Origin: Notolepis coatsorum
Lineage: Eukaryota; Chordata; Actinopteri; Aulopiformes; Paralepididae
Assembly: GCA_963971535.1 (NCBI GenBank)
Contig: OZ020598.1
Coordinates: 101,975,496-102,039,495 of the forward strand
Direction of reading: 5' to 3'
Length of the DNA stretch: 64,000 bases
Position 1 is the stretch's first letter, and every line of letters begins with the position of its first letter. Made by a program: the position numbers and the translations under genes. Below, piece by piece: positions 46,986 through 59,317 of this stretch. The notes below the pieces were generated by a model. The model had not been told where the DNA came from, did no database searches, and worked only from the letters and a program-made list of their open reading frames with translations.

Positions 46986-47432
46986 TATATTTTAACACCT
47001 CATGTTGGCCTGCCTGCCTAAACCCCATGAAGGAAACACGTCTATACCACATGCATACATGCATGTAAACATGAAAACCACTACATGTGCTGTCTTGAAC
47101 CTTGTCCGCTCTCAGTATGCTCAGTAGATAACTATGGATTAATGGTCCGACGTGCGCCTGCTGCCTGGCCATCGCTCTCGGCTAGTGAGCGTGCCTCTTA
47201 ATCCTGGACCACACTTATACACACACACACATAAAATATTAATGTAGAATTAATGTGAGAAGTAATTATTGAGATAACCTACACGTGACATTCTTGCAAT
47301 CTTACTAGCGTGTGTGTCCCGGTGCCAAGTAGCTTCTAGTGGAGACTATTAAACCATCTGCTCTGGTCACTGACCATATTTACTGCGGCTACAGACCACT
47401 GAGCATGTTGGCTACGCAATCTAACCCTCTGT
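46986..47432. other. Unassigned DNA
   Basis: No open frame or repeat pair recognised. Short CA tract at 47219-47233. Confidence 0.5.
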
Positions 47433-48541
<1,109 letters not shown>

Positions 48542-48685
48542 ACCTTCACCAATTACGACAGAGATGGACAGAGACACCGACATCCGTCGAGGAGTGACTT
48601 CTATGGAAGGTGTTTTGTGTCTCTAGCTGACAGACAGTTTGTTAAAGGGATTCTGCTGGTGTGTGGTGGCCGTGTGGGGCAGGAT

Positions 48686-49290
48686 GTCTGTTAATAACAC
48701 GGCTCTCGACCCTGTAGACCAGGTCTGATCACACCACCACCACCCTGTAGACCGTTAATAACACGGCTCTCGACACTGTAGACCGTTAATAACACGACTC
48801 TAGACCCTGTAGACCGTTAATAACACGGCTCTAAACCCTGTAGACCGTTAATAACACGGCTCTCTACCCTGTAGACCGTTAATAACACGGCTCTAGACCC
48901 TGTAGACCGTTAATAACACGGCTCTAGACCCTGTAGACCGTTAATAACACGGCTCTAAACCCTGTAGACCGTTAATAACATGGTTCCTGTAGACCGTTAA
49001 TAACACGGCTCTAGACCCTGTAGACCGTTAATAACACGGCTCTAAACCCTGTAGACTGTTAATAACACGGCTCTAGACCATGTAGACCGTTAATAACACA
49101 GCTCTCGACCCTGTAGACCGTTAATAACACGGTTCTAAACCCTGTAGACCGTTAATAACACGGTTCTAAACCCTGTAGACCGCTAATAACACGGCTCTAG
49201 ACCCTGTAGACCGCTAATAACACGGCTCTAGACCCTGTAGACCAGGTATGACCACACCATCACCGTAGACCGTTAATAACACGGCTCTCT
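48686..49290 (+). repeat. 31-bp minisatellite, ~17 units
   Basis: The unit TGTAGACCGTTAATAACACG plus GCTCTAGACCC repeats at a 31-bp period (for example GACCGTTAA at 48781 and 48812), with C/A and G/A variants and a truncated unit near 48979. Confidence 0.93.
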
Positions 49291-49420
49291 ACCCTGGGGA
49301 CCAGGTCTGACCACACCGTCACCACACTAGTAGCTCTGCTTTGCTCACACTGTTTCATGAAAGGAACGGCACCGTGGTTTTACCATGACGTCATGTTTGC
49401 TATACAGGTAAATGTTCAAG

Positions 49421-50775
49421 TTCAAGTTTCTTTAATAGTTGTCATACAGAAGTACAGAATACTTTCATACAAAATGCTTCTTACTGTTACGCTCCAGAGA
49501 CTGTGCTATACAAGATAGTATCAAATAACATAGTATAGCATGTAAATTAGAAATAGAAGATGAGGTCACAGTGTTCAGTATAGACATATGTACAATGTTC
49601 GATGCAGAATAGACGTAACTGAGTTACCATATAATATACAATACTATGCAGTGTACTAATGTACAATACTATATAGTGCAAAGCAGAAATGGGATGAGGT
49701 ACAATTTAGGTACAATTTACAGTAAGGTGTACGAGTTGTAGTGCAATCCTTCATCAATAAATATAAAGTGTGGGGAGTGGGTGCTACAGTGTGTTTGTTT
49801 AAAGTGAGTGTGTGCTATAAAGTGTGTGGAGTGGGTGCTACAGTGTGTTTGTTTAAAGTGAGTGTGTGCGTGTGGATGTGTGTGCTATGTGCGTTTGATG
49901 GTTGTTGTTGTGTAGTGTTCATTGTTCGTTTAGCAGCCTGATGGCCTGGGGATAGAAGCTTCTTCTGAGTCTTTCTGTGCTCGCCTTGAGACTCCGGTAT
50001 CGCTTGCCTGACCGCAGCAGTTCAAAGAGGCAGTTGTTCGGGTGACTGGAGTCTTTAATGATTCTCTTAGCCTTGCCCCTGCACCGCTTGTTGTAAATGT
50101 TCTGGAGGGTGGGGAGCCCCCCTCCAATTGTGCGTTCGGCTGAACGTGTCACTCTTTGTAGTCTGCTTCGGTCTTGTGCCGTGCTATTCCCAAACCAGGA
50201 GGTGATGTTGCCAGTCAGGATGCTCTCTATTGTACATGAGTAGAAGTTCTTAAGGATCTTCTGACTGACTTGGAACTTCCTTAGGCACCTGAGGAAGTAG
50301 AGGCGTTGTCGTGCCTTCTTCACAACACTGTCAATGTGTGTGGTCCATGTCAAGTCCTCGGATATGTAGGCTCCAAGGTACTTAAAGCTGTTGACTCTCT
50401 CAACCGGTGCCCCGTCGATGCTGAGGGGGCTGTAGTCCTTGACCCCCGACCTCCTGAAGTCCACAATCATCTCCTTTGTTTTGCTGACGTTCAGGGAGAG
50501 GCTGTTTTCCTGGCACCATCCCGCCAGGACCTTGACCTCTTCCAGGTAGGCCCTCTCGTCGTTGGCAGAGATCAGGCCCACCACCACTGTGTCGTCAGCA
50601 AATTTGATGATTGTGTTGCTACTCCGCTGAGCCACACAGTCGTGTGTGTACAGGGAGTAGAGGAGGGGACTCAGAACACAGCCCTGGGGGGCCCCTATGT
50701 TGAGGGTGATGGATGAGGAGGTGCAGTTGCCTGCTCTCACCACCTGGGGTCTGCCCGTCAGGAAGTCCAAGACCC
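49421..50775 (-). mobile_element. 5'-truncated L2-like LINE with intact residual ORF and 3' UTR
   Basis: Minus-strand copy of the family at 32170-34917. It starts at [10 protein letters not shown] (50770), keeps the RT catalytic box and C-terminus to TGA/TAA near 49919, and a 3' UTR ending in the GTTCAAGTTCAAG tail at 49421. It serves as the uninterrupted reference for the two insertions in the 32-34 kb copy. Confidence 0.9.
49919..50770 (-). pseudogene. LINE RT C-terminal half (283 codons), 5'-truncated
   Basis: Open throughout. In order: [19 protein letters not shown] (primer-grip side), GAPQGCVLSPLLYSLYTHDC, TIIKFADDTVVVGLI with the catalytic FADD, LNVSKTKEMIVDFRRSGVKD, SFKYLGAYISEDLTW, then KNFYSCTIESILTGNITSWF, ERTIGGGLPTLQNIYN and SFYPQAIRLLNEQ. 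It lacks endonuclease and RT motifs 0-A, so it cannot retrotranspose. The absence of stops suggests a fairly recent insertion. Confidence 0.88.
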
Positions 50776-50822
50776 CATGTGATCTTTAAAGGGGCCCAAA
50801 AGGGGAAATTACCGTTTTTTAA

Positions 50823-51713
50823 AGGACCATACTGTTGTTTTTGTTTACATGTGGGTTCCAACGTCCACGTCATTCTTGCCTTGATATTAAACATTTAAAT
50901 ATATTTATTATTTTCATATTCTTAAAGTTTTCTGCTGATTCACCACTGCCATAGGCTTCCATTGTTCCATTTAAAAATGTGTCTTATAGGTGCTATAGAA
51001 TAGATAACGCTTTTTGGTAAAGTAATCTTTTTAATTATTTTTTATGATTCATCCACAGAGCTTTTAGAAAGGTACAAAATAAGTATTGCTTCCCCCCACA
51101 GACATGATTGATTAATGCATTTATCATTTAAAAAATGTTGGTGGGTCCTAAATGAATGTTGCTTTTCACATGTGCATGCATGTATCCCCGCCCTACTTCC
51201 TATTTCTGCATGAGAAATGCACCTGTTTGGATAAATGACATGCTGGTGTTCTAGGGAGACATCTAGTGGCTAAATGTTATCTACAGTACCTTTAAACACC
51301 ACATACACACGTGAACGTCTGACTAAAATGCCATGCTAATATCTGAGGTGCAAACATTCCCCTGGAAAGTAAAATAGCCCCCCCCTGAACGTCCTTAATA
51401 TGGCATGTGTAAAATAATGAGGAATACTTCCTCAGATACTGTATTATTATATCACAATTGCAAACCTTTCAGAAAACAAGTGACACAGATGTTAGCACGG
51501 CATTTAAGTCAGATGTGGTGACTTTCTTCATGTGGTGTTTAAGACACATTTTCAGATACACTTGAAGCCAATGGCAGTGGTGAATCAGCAGAGATTGACT
51601 AACAAATGATTCAGTAACAGTAACAAAATGTGAAAAAACAACGGCGCCTTGATTTTATATATCAAGGCAAGAATAATTTGGGACCCAAATGTCAAAAAGA
51701 CTGGTACGGTCCT
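50823..51713. mobile_element. TTAA-flanked TIR transposon, non-autonomous
   Basis: TTAA (50819-50822) + AGGACCATACTG at the left; CAGT...GTACGGTCCT + TTAA (51714-51717) at the right. Inverted similarity extends about 75 bp (TTTTTG, CATTTGGGT/CATGTGGGT, ATTCTTGCCTTGATAT). A TTAA duplication fits piggyBac or Kolobok. No transposase frame. Confidence 0.7.
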
Positions 51714-51724
51714 TTAAGAATAAG

Positions 51725-52302
51725 TTATTGCCGTTCCCCAGGAGAGTTGAATATGTGTTACTATTCAGCACTCTCTCCTCAACCTAGAAATCAGATATCC
51801 CTTTTCTACTGTGGTGGAAAATATAGCCCGAAGCTAATAACTTACTCAGTCCAAAGTGAGCTGGTTAATACGATTTATTAAGTCAATCAAAGTATCAATA
51901 CAAAATAGTCAGAGTTAGGCTGGATGATCTTGGAACATCTTTATACAAAACTGGAAGGGGTGGGGGCCACAGGAATACACGAACATAGGGGTGTGACATC
52001 TTTGGGGACATATGGTAGGGTGGGGAAGGGGGGTAGGAAGGAATGGGGGTAGATAGTAAAGATGGGTAGAGGGAGATCAAAGAGAGAGAGGGGGGAGGGT
52101 GGGGGCTTATCGTCCACACTACCATCATGGAATGGGTTCCGTTCCATTCCGCACATCTAATTTGAACCGTTCTGAGCATTTCGACCAAAAATAAATTGGT
52201 TTCGGAAACCCGACAAGTTGGTTCCCAGCCTTGTACCACAAAATAGCAGGGTTTCCTTTGCGAAGCAGGTTGGAAAGAGAGGACGGGGGAGTCAATGGAG
52301 AA
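51725..52302. other. Unassigned G-rich DNA
   Basis: G-rich purine stretch 51950-52110. The proline/serine open frames on the minus strand reflect composition. Confidence 0.5.
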
Positions 52303-52556
<254 letters not shown>

Positions 52557-53039
52557 AATTAAGTACATTTGCTGAAATACAGTTGTTCTTAATTTTCTCA
52601 CTTGCTATGTGAGAATGTTAGTTATTATGTTTTCAATGCCCCTTGCATTGTATGAGTTGTGTGGAAGAGTTTGCTAGTTCTAGTGCTACCCCTTTGTACA
52701 TTGTGGCTGTGTCTGACAAAAGTTAACAATAAATAATGGTATTAGGAATACATTTGCCTCCTGCGTGAACTGTGCATAGCTGAATAGACTGTATTTTAAC
52801 GTCGGTCATATGGTGGTACTTGGAGAGCCAGCTACGTTCTCAGGTGGTACTTGGTGTAAACATTTTGAGAACCACTGGCTCTACACATCCAGTTTCACTT
52901 CTACAGTCGTGAATGGTCTCTTAAAGCTGCACAAGTATATGTATTTCACTTGTATTTCACTCTTCACTGCCCTAAAGGAATAGTGTGGAGGGAATGCATG
53001 CTAGACGGTCGTGGATGAGGGTAGACGAGAGACTAGCAT
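52557..53039. other. Unassigned DNA
   Basis: No open frame or paired repeats. AATAAATAATGG near 52728 is the only tail-like motif. Confidence 0.45.
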
Positions 53040-53515
53040 GCAGTTTGATTCGGTTTTTAAAGAACATTTGGGCTTTTATCCACCAATGATAGACATGACC
53101 ATAATACCAGACGTACTTCGAGTAGTCGCTTTACCCTACCTCTGCCTAGAACCAATGCTCTCAAGAAAACTGCAATGTATAGAGCCATAACATATTGGAA
53201 TAGGATCCCATTACATATCATACGGACGTAAAAACAAGAAAGGAGCCATAATCCGGAAGGAAATCAATATATGTCATGCATGAGTGTAGCTGCAGCCATG
53301 TTATCCAAACTTGTTCTGTTTACTTTGTTTTTGTTTTAAAGGTATGGTGAAATGGATTCACCTACGACTTTCTTTTGTTTTATTTTTTATTGATTATGTA
53401 TGTGATATATGTATACTGAATGTTTCATAGTTGTATGTGTATATCTGTGCGGTCCCCAGGAAGAATAGTCAACACGTTGGTGATGACTAATGGGGATCCT
53501 AATAAACATAAACAT
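53040..53515 (+). pseudogene. Decayed LINE C-terminus and 3' UTR
   Basis: A short reading TNALKKTAMYRAITYWNRIP (about 53150-53210) matches the final ORF2 segment of fish LINEs. The 3' end GGTCCCCAGGAAGAATAG...CTAATGGGGATCCTAATAAA (53452-53506) is a widespread teleost LINE tail. Confidence 0.7.
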
Positions 53516-54386
53516 ACACTTGTAAAGAAAGTAAAAAAATAAATATCCTGTCTTGGGGAGAGAGAACCCTGAATGATTTCACCTTGATCTAAAATCTCGG
53601 GCCACATATTTATAATAAGTATATATATATTATTTTTTACATTTGACTTTCTGACATGTTACAACTCAATTCAAAAAAATATATATTAAAATAACTAAAC
53701 CATGACCACTTAATACGCTTTATCATGGAACAGCAGGCATCATAATTTGCCTTAAGGCACAATCAAAGTACTGTCCGATCTGTGGAAACAGAAGAACAGC
53801 CAAGGCATTCATGTCAATCACGATTACATAATACCCCATATGGCATCACAACAGCATGAAGAGCACATTATCGTATAAGAAAATAATAGAAAATAATAAC
53901 ACAGTATATCCAGTAATCATGAATTCATGGGCACAGTTCAGGTGATATTACCATACACTACTCCTTCAAAGCATGAAGGAAATAATGGGTGTTCTTTGTA
54001 ACTAAGTCAACGTGAAACTGTCAATCAAAATTACATAAGTACCATACAAAAACTGCTTGAAGAACAAATGGTCTGAAACATGAAATACCATCTATATGTC
54101 TTTCAACGGGGGGGAATAAATCATACAGTATGTGAATGAATTCTTCCTGAGCCATGATCAAAGAGCAATCTGTGCAAATGGGAGACACATTCCTGTCAAT
54201 CAAAAACATATAACACCCGCAAAATAACAACTACACAGTAAGACAATGATCAGAAGCTTCAGTGTCTCACTCCTACCTAGCCGGCAATAAACACAGCTCT
54301 GGAATTCCACACTAAATCAAATGTAACAAGACACATCTACTCAGATGACATGAAAAGGTTTGAGAAAGACTGACATGGTACATACA
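53516..54386. other. Unassigned AT-rich DNA
   Basis: Contains a loosely repeated GATC(T/A)GTG(G/C)AAA...CATTC(A/C)TGTCAATCA motif (near 53777-53825 and 54166-54205), so it may be an ancient tandem duplication. No genes. Confidence 0.4.
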
Positions 54387-55080
54387 TGTTAGGATTAGGG
54401 GGAGAACAGAACCCAATATGCAGAACGATGGAGGAGCCCCAGAACTACAGAATGACAGAGAACGGAGACGGTGGTTGCTCTTCACAAGAAGTGGTGTTCT
54501 ATTTATTTTAGAACTGAGAGAGCAAGGTTAAACTACAAATAACAAAAGAACATAAACGGTGCAGCAGTGCTGGCACTAGTGAAACAGAACTTGAGTATAC
54601 GGAAAAAAAACAGGAAAAACAAAACAGTAACACTTACTCAGAATGAAAACACAGTGCAACATGACGTGGACAGGAACGGGGGGAAACTGGAGGTATGTCG
54701 CCACACAGAACAGAGGAAGGAGACATACTTAAATACTAGGCTAATTATAATTGACAACACCTGGCACGGCCAGTCCAAAAACACAGAAACAATTAAACAC
54801 CAACTAGACAAAATTAATACACAACAACAACCAAGGCAATATCATAAACAACAACCAGACAAGGGGATGACCATTAAACAAGGAAAGGAAAAGCCCAGGA
54901 CAACATACATGAAGCAATTAAATCAACAATTCTAAAGAAACACAAAATGGTGGCTTGCCTCATCTGGTCCATCTGATGGTGACCACTAGAGGGAGGTAGG
55001 AGACCAGGTAGGAGACCACTGTTCACATCAAGTCTATGGTGTAGATTCTCCCAGGTTTGATCTGACCTGGGAGTGTGACA
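54387..55080 (-). repeat. 3' LTR (694 bp) of the non-autonomous element
   Basis: Full-length LTR. It shares its outer 170 bp (GTTAGGATTAG...ACAAAAGAACATAAA) and its last 45 bp (GGTGTAGATTCTCCCAGG...TGTGACA) with the other LTR. Confidence 0.88.
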
Positions 55081-55176
55081 GTACCTCCCCCCGAACGGGG
55101 GGCTTCCAGACCCCCAAGAATATCGTCCATCCACAGGCGAAGCAGGAGGCCGGGACCCCAGGGAGGGGGGCTGGAC

Positions 55177-55764
55177 CTAGGAAGAGAGGCCCGACGAGGG
55201 GGGGGCGGGGCGGGAAACAGAGGCCCGGAGAGGGGAGGCGGGGAGAGAAACAGGATCAGGAAGCCTGGAGCCAGGGACCGAGGGTAAGGACCCCGTAGCA
55301 GTAGCCCGGACCGGAGACCCTCCAGCCACCGGACTAGGGACCGGTTCAGGAGAGCCGGAACAGAGGTGCGGCGGCGACGACCCCCGGAGCAGGATCCCAC
55401 GCAGACCACGGCGAAGACCACGGCGAAGACCACAGCGAAGACCACGGCGAGGACCAGGACGCCGATCACGGCGTAGGGCTGGACCAGACGGGGAGCCAGG
55501 ACCAGTCGAGGAGCCGGGACCAGACAGGGCGCCAAGACCAGTCGAGGAGGATCCAGGATCAGTTGAGGTCTCGGCGGCGTGGCGTGGCGTATAGGCTGGA
55601 GATGAGGAGCCGAGACCCGGCGCTGCAGCCGGACCAGGCGTAGAGGCTGAGCTGGGCGTGGAAGCCGGAGGGGGAGCGATGACAGCTGGAGCTACACCGA
55701 CCGGAACCAGGCTGGCAGTGACGGCCGGGTCAGCTGTGGAGGCCTTGTCAGCTGCACCAGCCAC
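55177..55764 (-). pseudogene. Pro/Ala/Gly-rich open frame in the LTR element
   Basis: 195 codons of low-complexity Pro/Ser/Ala/Arg sequence, including an RRGLRCGLRRGL repeat from a 15-bp tandem repeat at about 55405-55465. No recognised domain. An overlapping second frame is equally open because of GC bias, so translation is doubtful. Confidence 0.3.
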
Positions 55765-56222
55765 GCTAGCCCTCCGAGCCTTGCCAGCTCTCGGAGGTCT
55801 GCGAGCTGCAGGGCTGGGCCAACAGTGGGGCCTGGATTAGCTGTAGGGGAAATGTTAGCTGGGGAGACCTGGTTAGCCTCAGGGGCTAGGCTAACAGTGA
55901 GGGTAATGCTAGCAGGGAAGACCTGGCTTGCTGCAGGGACAATGCTAGCAAGGGAGGCCGGGTTAGCTGCAGGGCCACGAATAAGAGACAGATCAGAGGG
56001 TGAAGGGAAATTATGCCTCTCAATGAGGATCATGTCCTTGTTGGCCAACACCCCCATCTCTGCCTCCTGATCCGGATCCTGGTCTGCTACGGACCGGATT
56101 GTTTTAAGCAAAAAAAAACATTTAGCTGGGGCATAGGTGGACATATCCCCCTCCATTAATTTGAGGATAACACTCATTGTCCCCTTTAATCTTTCCGCTG
56201 GGTTCAGTATTGGTGGCGACAT
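55692..56222 (-). CDS. Hypothetical gag-like frame of the non-autonomous LTR element
   Basis: It starts at the first ATG after the 5' LTR (2 bases in), which is where gag normally begins. The first 80 residues are of ordinary composition (NPAERLKGTMSVILKLMEGD, CFFLLKTIRS); the rest is Ala/Pro-rich. No CCHC knuckle, protease or RT. Length 176 codons, far shorter than usual gag. It may be a relic that serves only as packaging-signal sequence. Confidence 0.4.
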   Translation of the reverse strand: MSPPILNPAERLKGTMSVILKLMEGDMSTYAPAKCFFLLKTIRSVADQDPDQEAEMGVLANKDMILIERHNFPSPSDLSLIRGPAANPASLASIVPAASQVFPASITLTVSLAPEANQVSPANISPTANPGPTVGPALQLADLRELARLGGLAWLVQLTRPPQLTRPSLPAWFRSV

Positions 56223-56224
56223 TC

Positions 56225-56434
56225 TGTTAGGATTAGGGAACAGAACCCAATATGCAGAACGATGGAGGAGCCCCAGAACTACAGAATGACAGAGAACGGA
56301 GACGGTGGTTGCTCTTCACAAGAAGTGGTGTTCTATCTATTTTAGAACTGAGAGAGCAAGGTTAAAATACAAATAACAAAAGAACATAAATGGTGTAGAT
56401 TCTCCCAGGTTTGATCTGATCTGGGATTGTGACA
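56225..56434 (-). repeat. 5' LTR (210 bp) with ~480-bp internal deletion
   Basis: Equals the 694-bp LTR with the segment between two GGTG(C/T)AG sites removed (junction near 56391). It keeps the outer ends and target duplication. The deletion removes most of U3/R, so the element has probably lost its promoter. Confidence 0.85.
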
Positions 56435-56548
56435 CATACATATCTACATATATCTATATCTATATATAAATATATATATCATTCTCAAACCTTTTCATGT
56501 AGTCCTAAGAGCAATTCATTAAACAGCGCCACGTCAATAGCCTGCTTG

Positions 56549-56781
<233 letters not shown>

Positions 56782-56785
<4 letters not shown>

Positions 56786-57288
56786 GTGTAGTCGAGTCAC
56801 TAAATCTCGAGTCCGAGTCGAGTCTTGAGTCCCCAGTGTTCGAGTCCGAGTCCATGTCCAACTCACCAAAGAAGAGCCCAAGACGAGTCCGAGTCGAGTC
56901 CCCATTACCCTAGTCCGAGTCCGAGTCCAAGTCATCAAGGTTGAGTCCACTCCACTCTGACAGTAAAAGAGCTGTCATACAAATAAAAAGAAAGGTCTAC
57001 ATTAAACATAAATGACACAGCCGTCACCATTTCAAAGGCAGTTTATTTACTTTGTGACACAATAGCCAAATAAATGCACTAGCCATAGATATCTTATGCC
57101 AAATGATAAAAAGATTATTAAATAAATAACTGTATTCATCAATTAACAAGTCCGAGTCCTCGTCTGCACCTTCCAAGTCCGAATGCAGTCAATGCTCGAG
57201 TCCAAGTCCAAGTCATCAGTGCTCAAGTCCAAGTCGAGTCACGAGTCCGGAAAATGAGTCCAGGACTCGAACTCAAGTACTACAACTA
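56782..57288. mobile_element. Second copy of the hAT-like 'GAGTCC' element
   Basis: CAGTGTGTAGTCGAGTCACT at the left and ...AGTACTACAACT at the right match the element at 38747-39115, including TCTACATTAAACATAA and GTCACCATTTCAAAGG. Longer by about 140 bp, with more GAGTCC motif copies at both ends. Confidence 0.75.
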
Positions 57289-57612
57289 AACTACAATTAA
57301 AGTTATGGATTATGACTGTAATCTTATTCATACAGCCATATGACAGGCACAGGAATGTGGGTTGTTATGGGGCCACTGTGTCTCTAACTGTGGACACTCT
57401 GGGGTGAAGAGAACGACACATGGTTGGTGAACAGCTCCCCAGCTCCAGAGGATCTGTAACCAAATAGACATCAAAAACAAGGCCACTGATGCAGCGTTTC
57501 ACATACAGTACGAGGACACACAACAACACTGTTAACAGAATTCGGCTATAGGGCGACAATAATGTGGTCAAGAGGCATGGTTTCTATCTTGAGCCCTAAC
57601 TGGCGTGGTTTA
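57289..57612. other. Unassigned DNA
   Basis: Possibly more of the Copia relic on the minus strand, but no motif is recognisable. Confidence 0.4.
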
Positions 57613-57951
57613 TTTATTCACATGCCCCTGTGCACACGTCTGTAAAAGACTGTACATATCTAAAGCCTCCTATGGACTCGTTTCTTACTGGACCGGCTAG
57701 GTCCATGTCAACTAATGCAAGTGGTACCCTTACTCTGTCTGTGGGATTTCTGTATCTCGGTTGAGTAAACTTCCCCGTTTTGCACACTGCACAATTTTTG
57801 TCAGGTCTGCGCTTTTCTCCTTCAATGTGCATGTCTTCTGACACTACTTGCAGTTTCAGTAAATCCTCGTAATTACAATGACCCATAATCTCGTGCCATG
57901 TCTGAATATCGTGACTGGTCGTCCCGCTACACATATCATTATTATCGTTAC
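57613..57951 (-). pseudogene. Ty1/Copia pol fragment: gag-pre-integrase and start of integrase
   Basis: The minus-strand frame (57614-57934 and a few codons upstream) reads WHEIMGHCNYEDLLKLQ, then CAVCKTGKFTQPRYRNP, then ALVDMDLAGPV...GGFRYVQSFTD. The H...H...CxxC set is the zinc-binding GAG-pre-integrase motif, and 'D.AGP' holds the first catalytic Asp of the integrase core. It ends at a stop right after the FTD motif and is cut upstream near 57951, where the BEL/Pao leader starts. Copia elements are sparse in vertebrates. Confidence 0.8.
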
Positions 57952-59317
57952 TGTTACAAAGGGTCAGATTAAACCGAATATATATATTTATTGCTTGAGA
58001 TCCCTTGTATAATATTTGTATATCGTTTGATATCCCTTGTATATTATTTGTATATATACACGGAATATCCCTTTACCTGGGTACAAACCAGACCATAATA
58101 TTCGCTCTCCTATTGGACAGCGACCCCTAGGCGCCAACGACCATACCCCCAATGGCAAGTTCAAAGGCAACTCCGGGCATGTCTCAACATGTCCAGAGTC
58201 TGCGCAGTAATACGAGACAGAACTGAGGTTGGCACTAGATAATTCACCTTACGTATAAATACGGCGCAGGTGTACACAGCAGCACTTGTCTTCTAAACCT
58301 TGATGCCTTCACCACGAGACAACGTGCAGTGAAGTGAGCAACTTTGCCTCTGAATAGAGCCTTGAGAACCGCGTGCGAATAGATTGCTAAAGTGTCAGAG
58401 TTTAACGCAGTACCGTTGAGTTCGACTTATTCTAATGTGAAGTAATAGTCTATCATTTATAGTGTATCGTGCGGCTACCGTTCTTCAGTGACCAGCATTA
58501 CCACTGGTTCATCGTGTATATAGCTAGTGCACTTATCCAGGCTGGGCGGCCTAAACTCGTGCCCCCACCCGAGGAGTCCTAGACGAGAACCGTTGGATAT
58601 GTACACCGGAGAACCTACACCGGCGACTGCAGAACCTTTTCTGGTTGGATTATATTGCTTTGGTACCGTGACTGCTGGAGCAGAGAACCGTCGACCCCAC
58701 TATCGTTTGGGATCTACCCCCCGTGAGGATCATCACTCGAGCCCGCCTCTAGGAAGAGGCTGGCTAGCTGTCTTCCATGCTGTCGAGCATACTGGATTAT
58801 AGCTGTTGCTTTGTCTACTGATCAAGGGAGTACTGCACTGGCTCCTGTATCTGGAACCTCGTTATTCCTCGTTGACCCAGACTTTGTACCCAAACATTCC
58901 TCTACCCCGGCCGGCCTTACACCCGGAGGGAACCCCCCAGTGTCTCCAGCTGGTACTAGTGTGCCCTATGTAATTGCTATACCACAGGTGGCGTCAGTTT
59001 AAACCCATCTTAGTATTCATACTATTCTCATTGACTTACGCTCTTGACTTACTTTACGTGTGTTCTTCGCCATACAAGCGCAAGCATAATTCTCAATCTG
59101 TAACCTAACGTTGCTTTGATAATAATAAATACCCTCTAAACAGTACTTTATGTGTCATTGCCGTATTCTTGTGTGGGTGTTCACCATATATATTCATGTA
59201 CTGTATGGCCAGTAATTAAAGTACATAACTAGTAGTGGTTTAATATACCATACTCTTCAATACAGTCAGGGAATTGTACCCATCAGTGTAATATTTAATA
59301 TAATATTGATATTAACC
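57952..59317 (+). promoter_or_regulatory. BEL/Pao 5' LTR and leader (limits approximate)
   Basis: Begins at a TGTTAC near 57952, abutting the broken Copia relic. TATAAATA at 58254-58261 is a promoter candidate, and AATAAA at about 59124-59129 a poly(A) signal, implying a long R region. The gag ATG lies 190 bp further on. I could not confirm the LTR 3' end or a primer-binding site because the second LTR is outside the window. Small open frames at 58527-58802 and 58811-59002 show no domain. Confidence 0.6.

Larger units (their letters stand above)
54387..56434 (-). mobile_element. Non-autonomous LTR retrotransposon with both LTRs and 6-bp target duplication
   Basis: Read on the minus strand both LTRs start TGTCACA and end CCTAACA. 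CATACA flanks the element at 54381-54386 and 56435-56440. A purine tract (GGGGGGGAGG, minus strand, 55083-55096) precedes the 3' LTR, as a polypurine tract should. The 1.14-kb interior has two Pro/Ala-rich frames and no protease, RT or integrase, so mobility would need helper proteins. Family not assigned; likely Gypsy-related. Confidence 0.87.
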
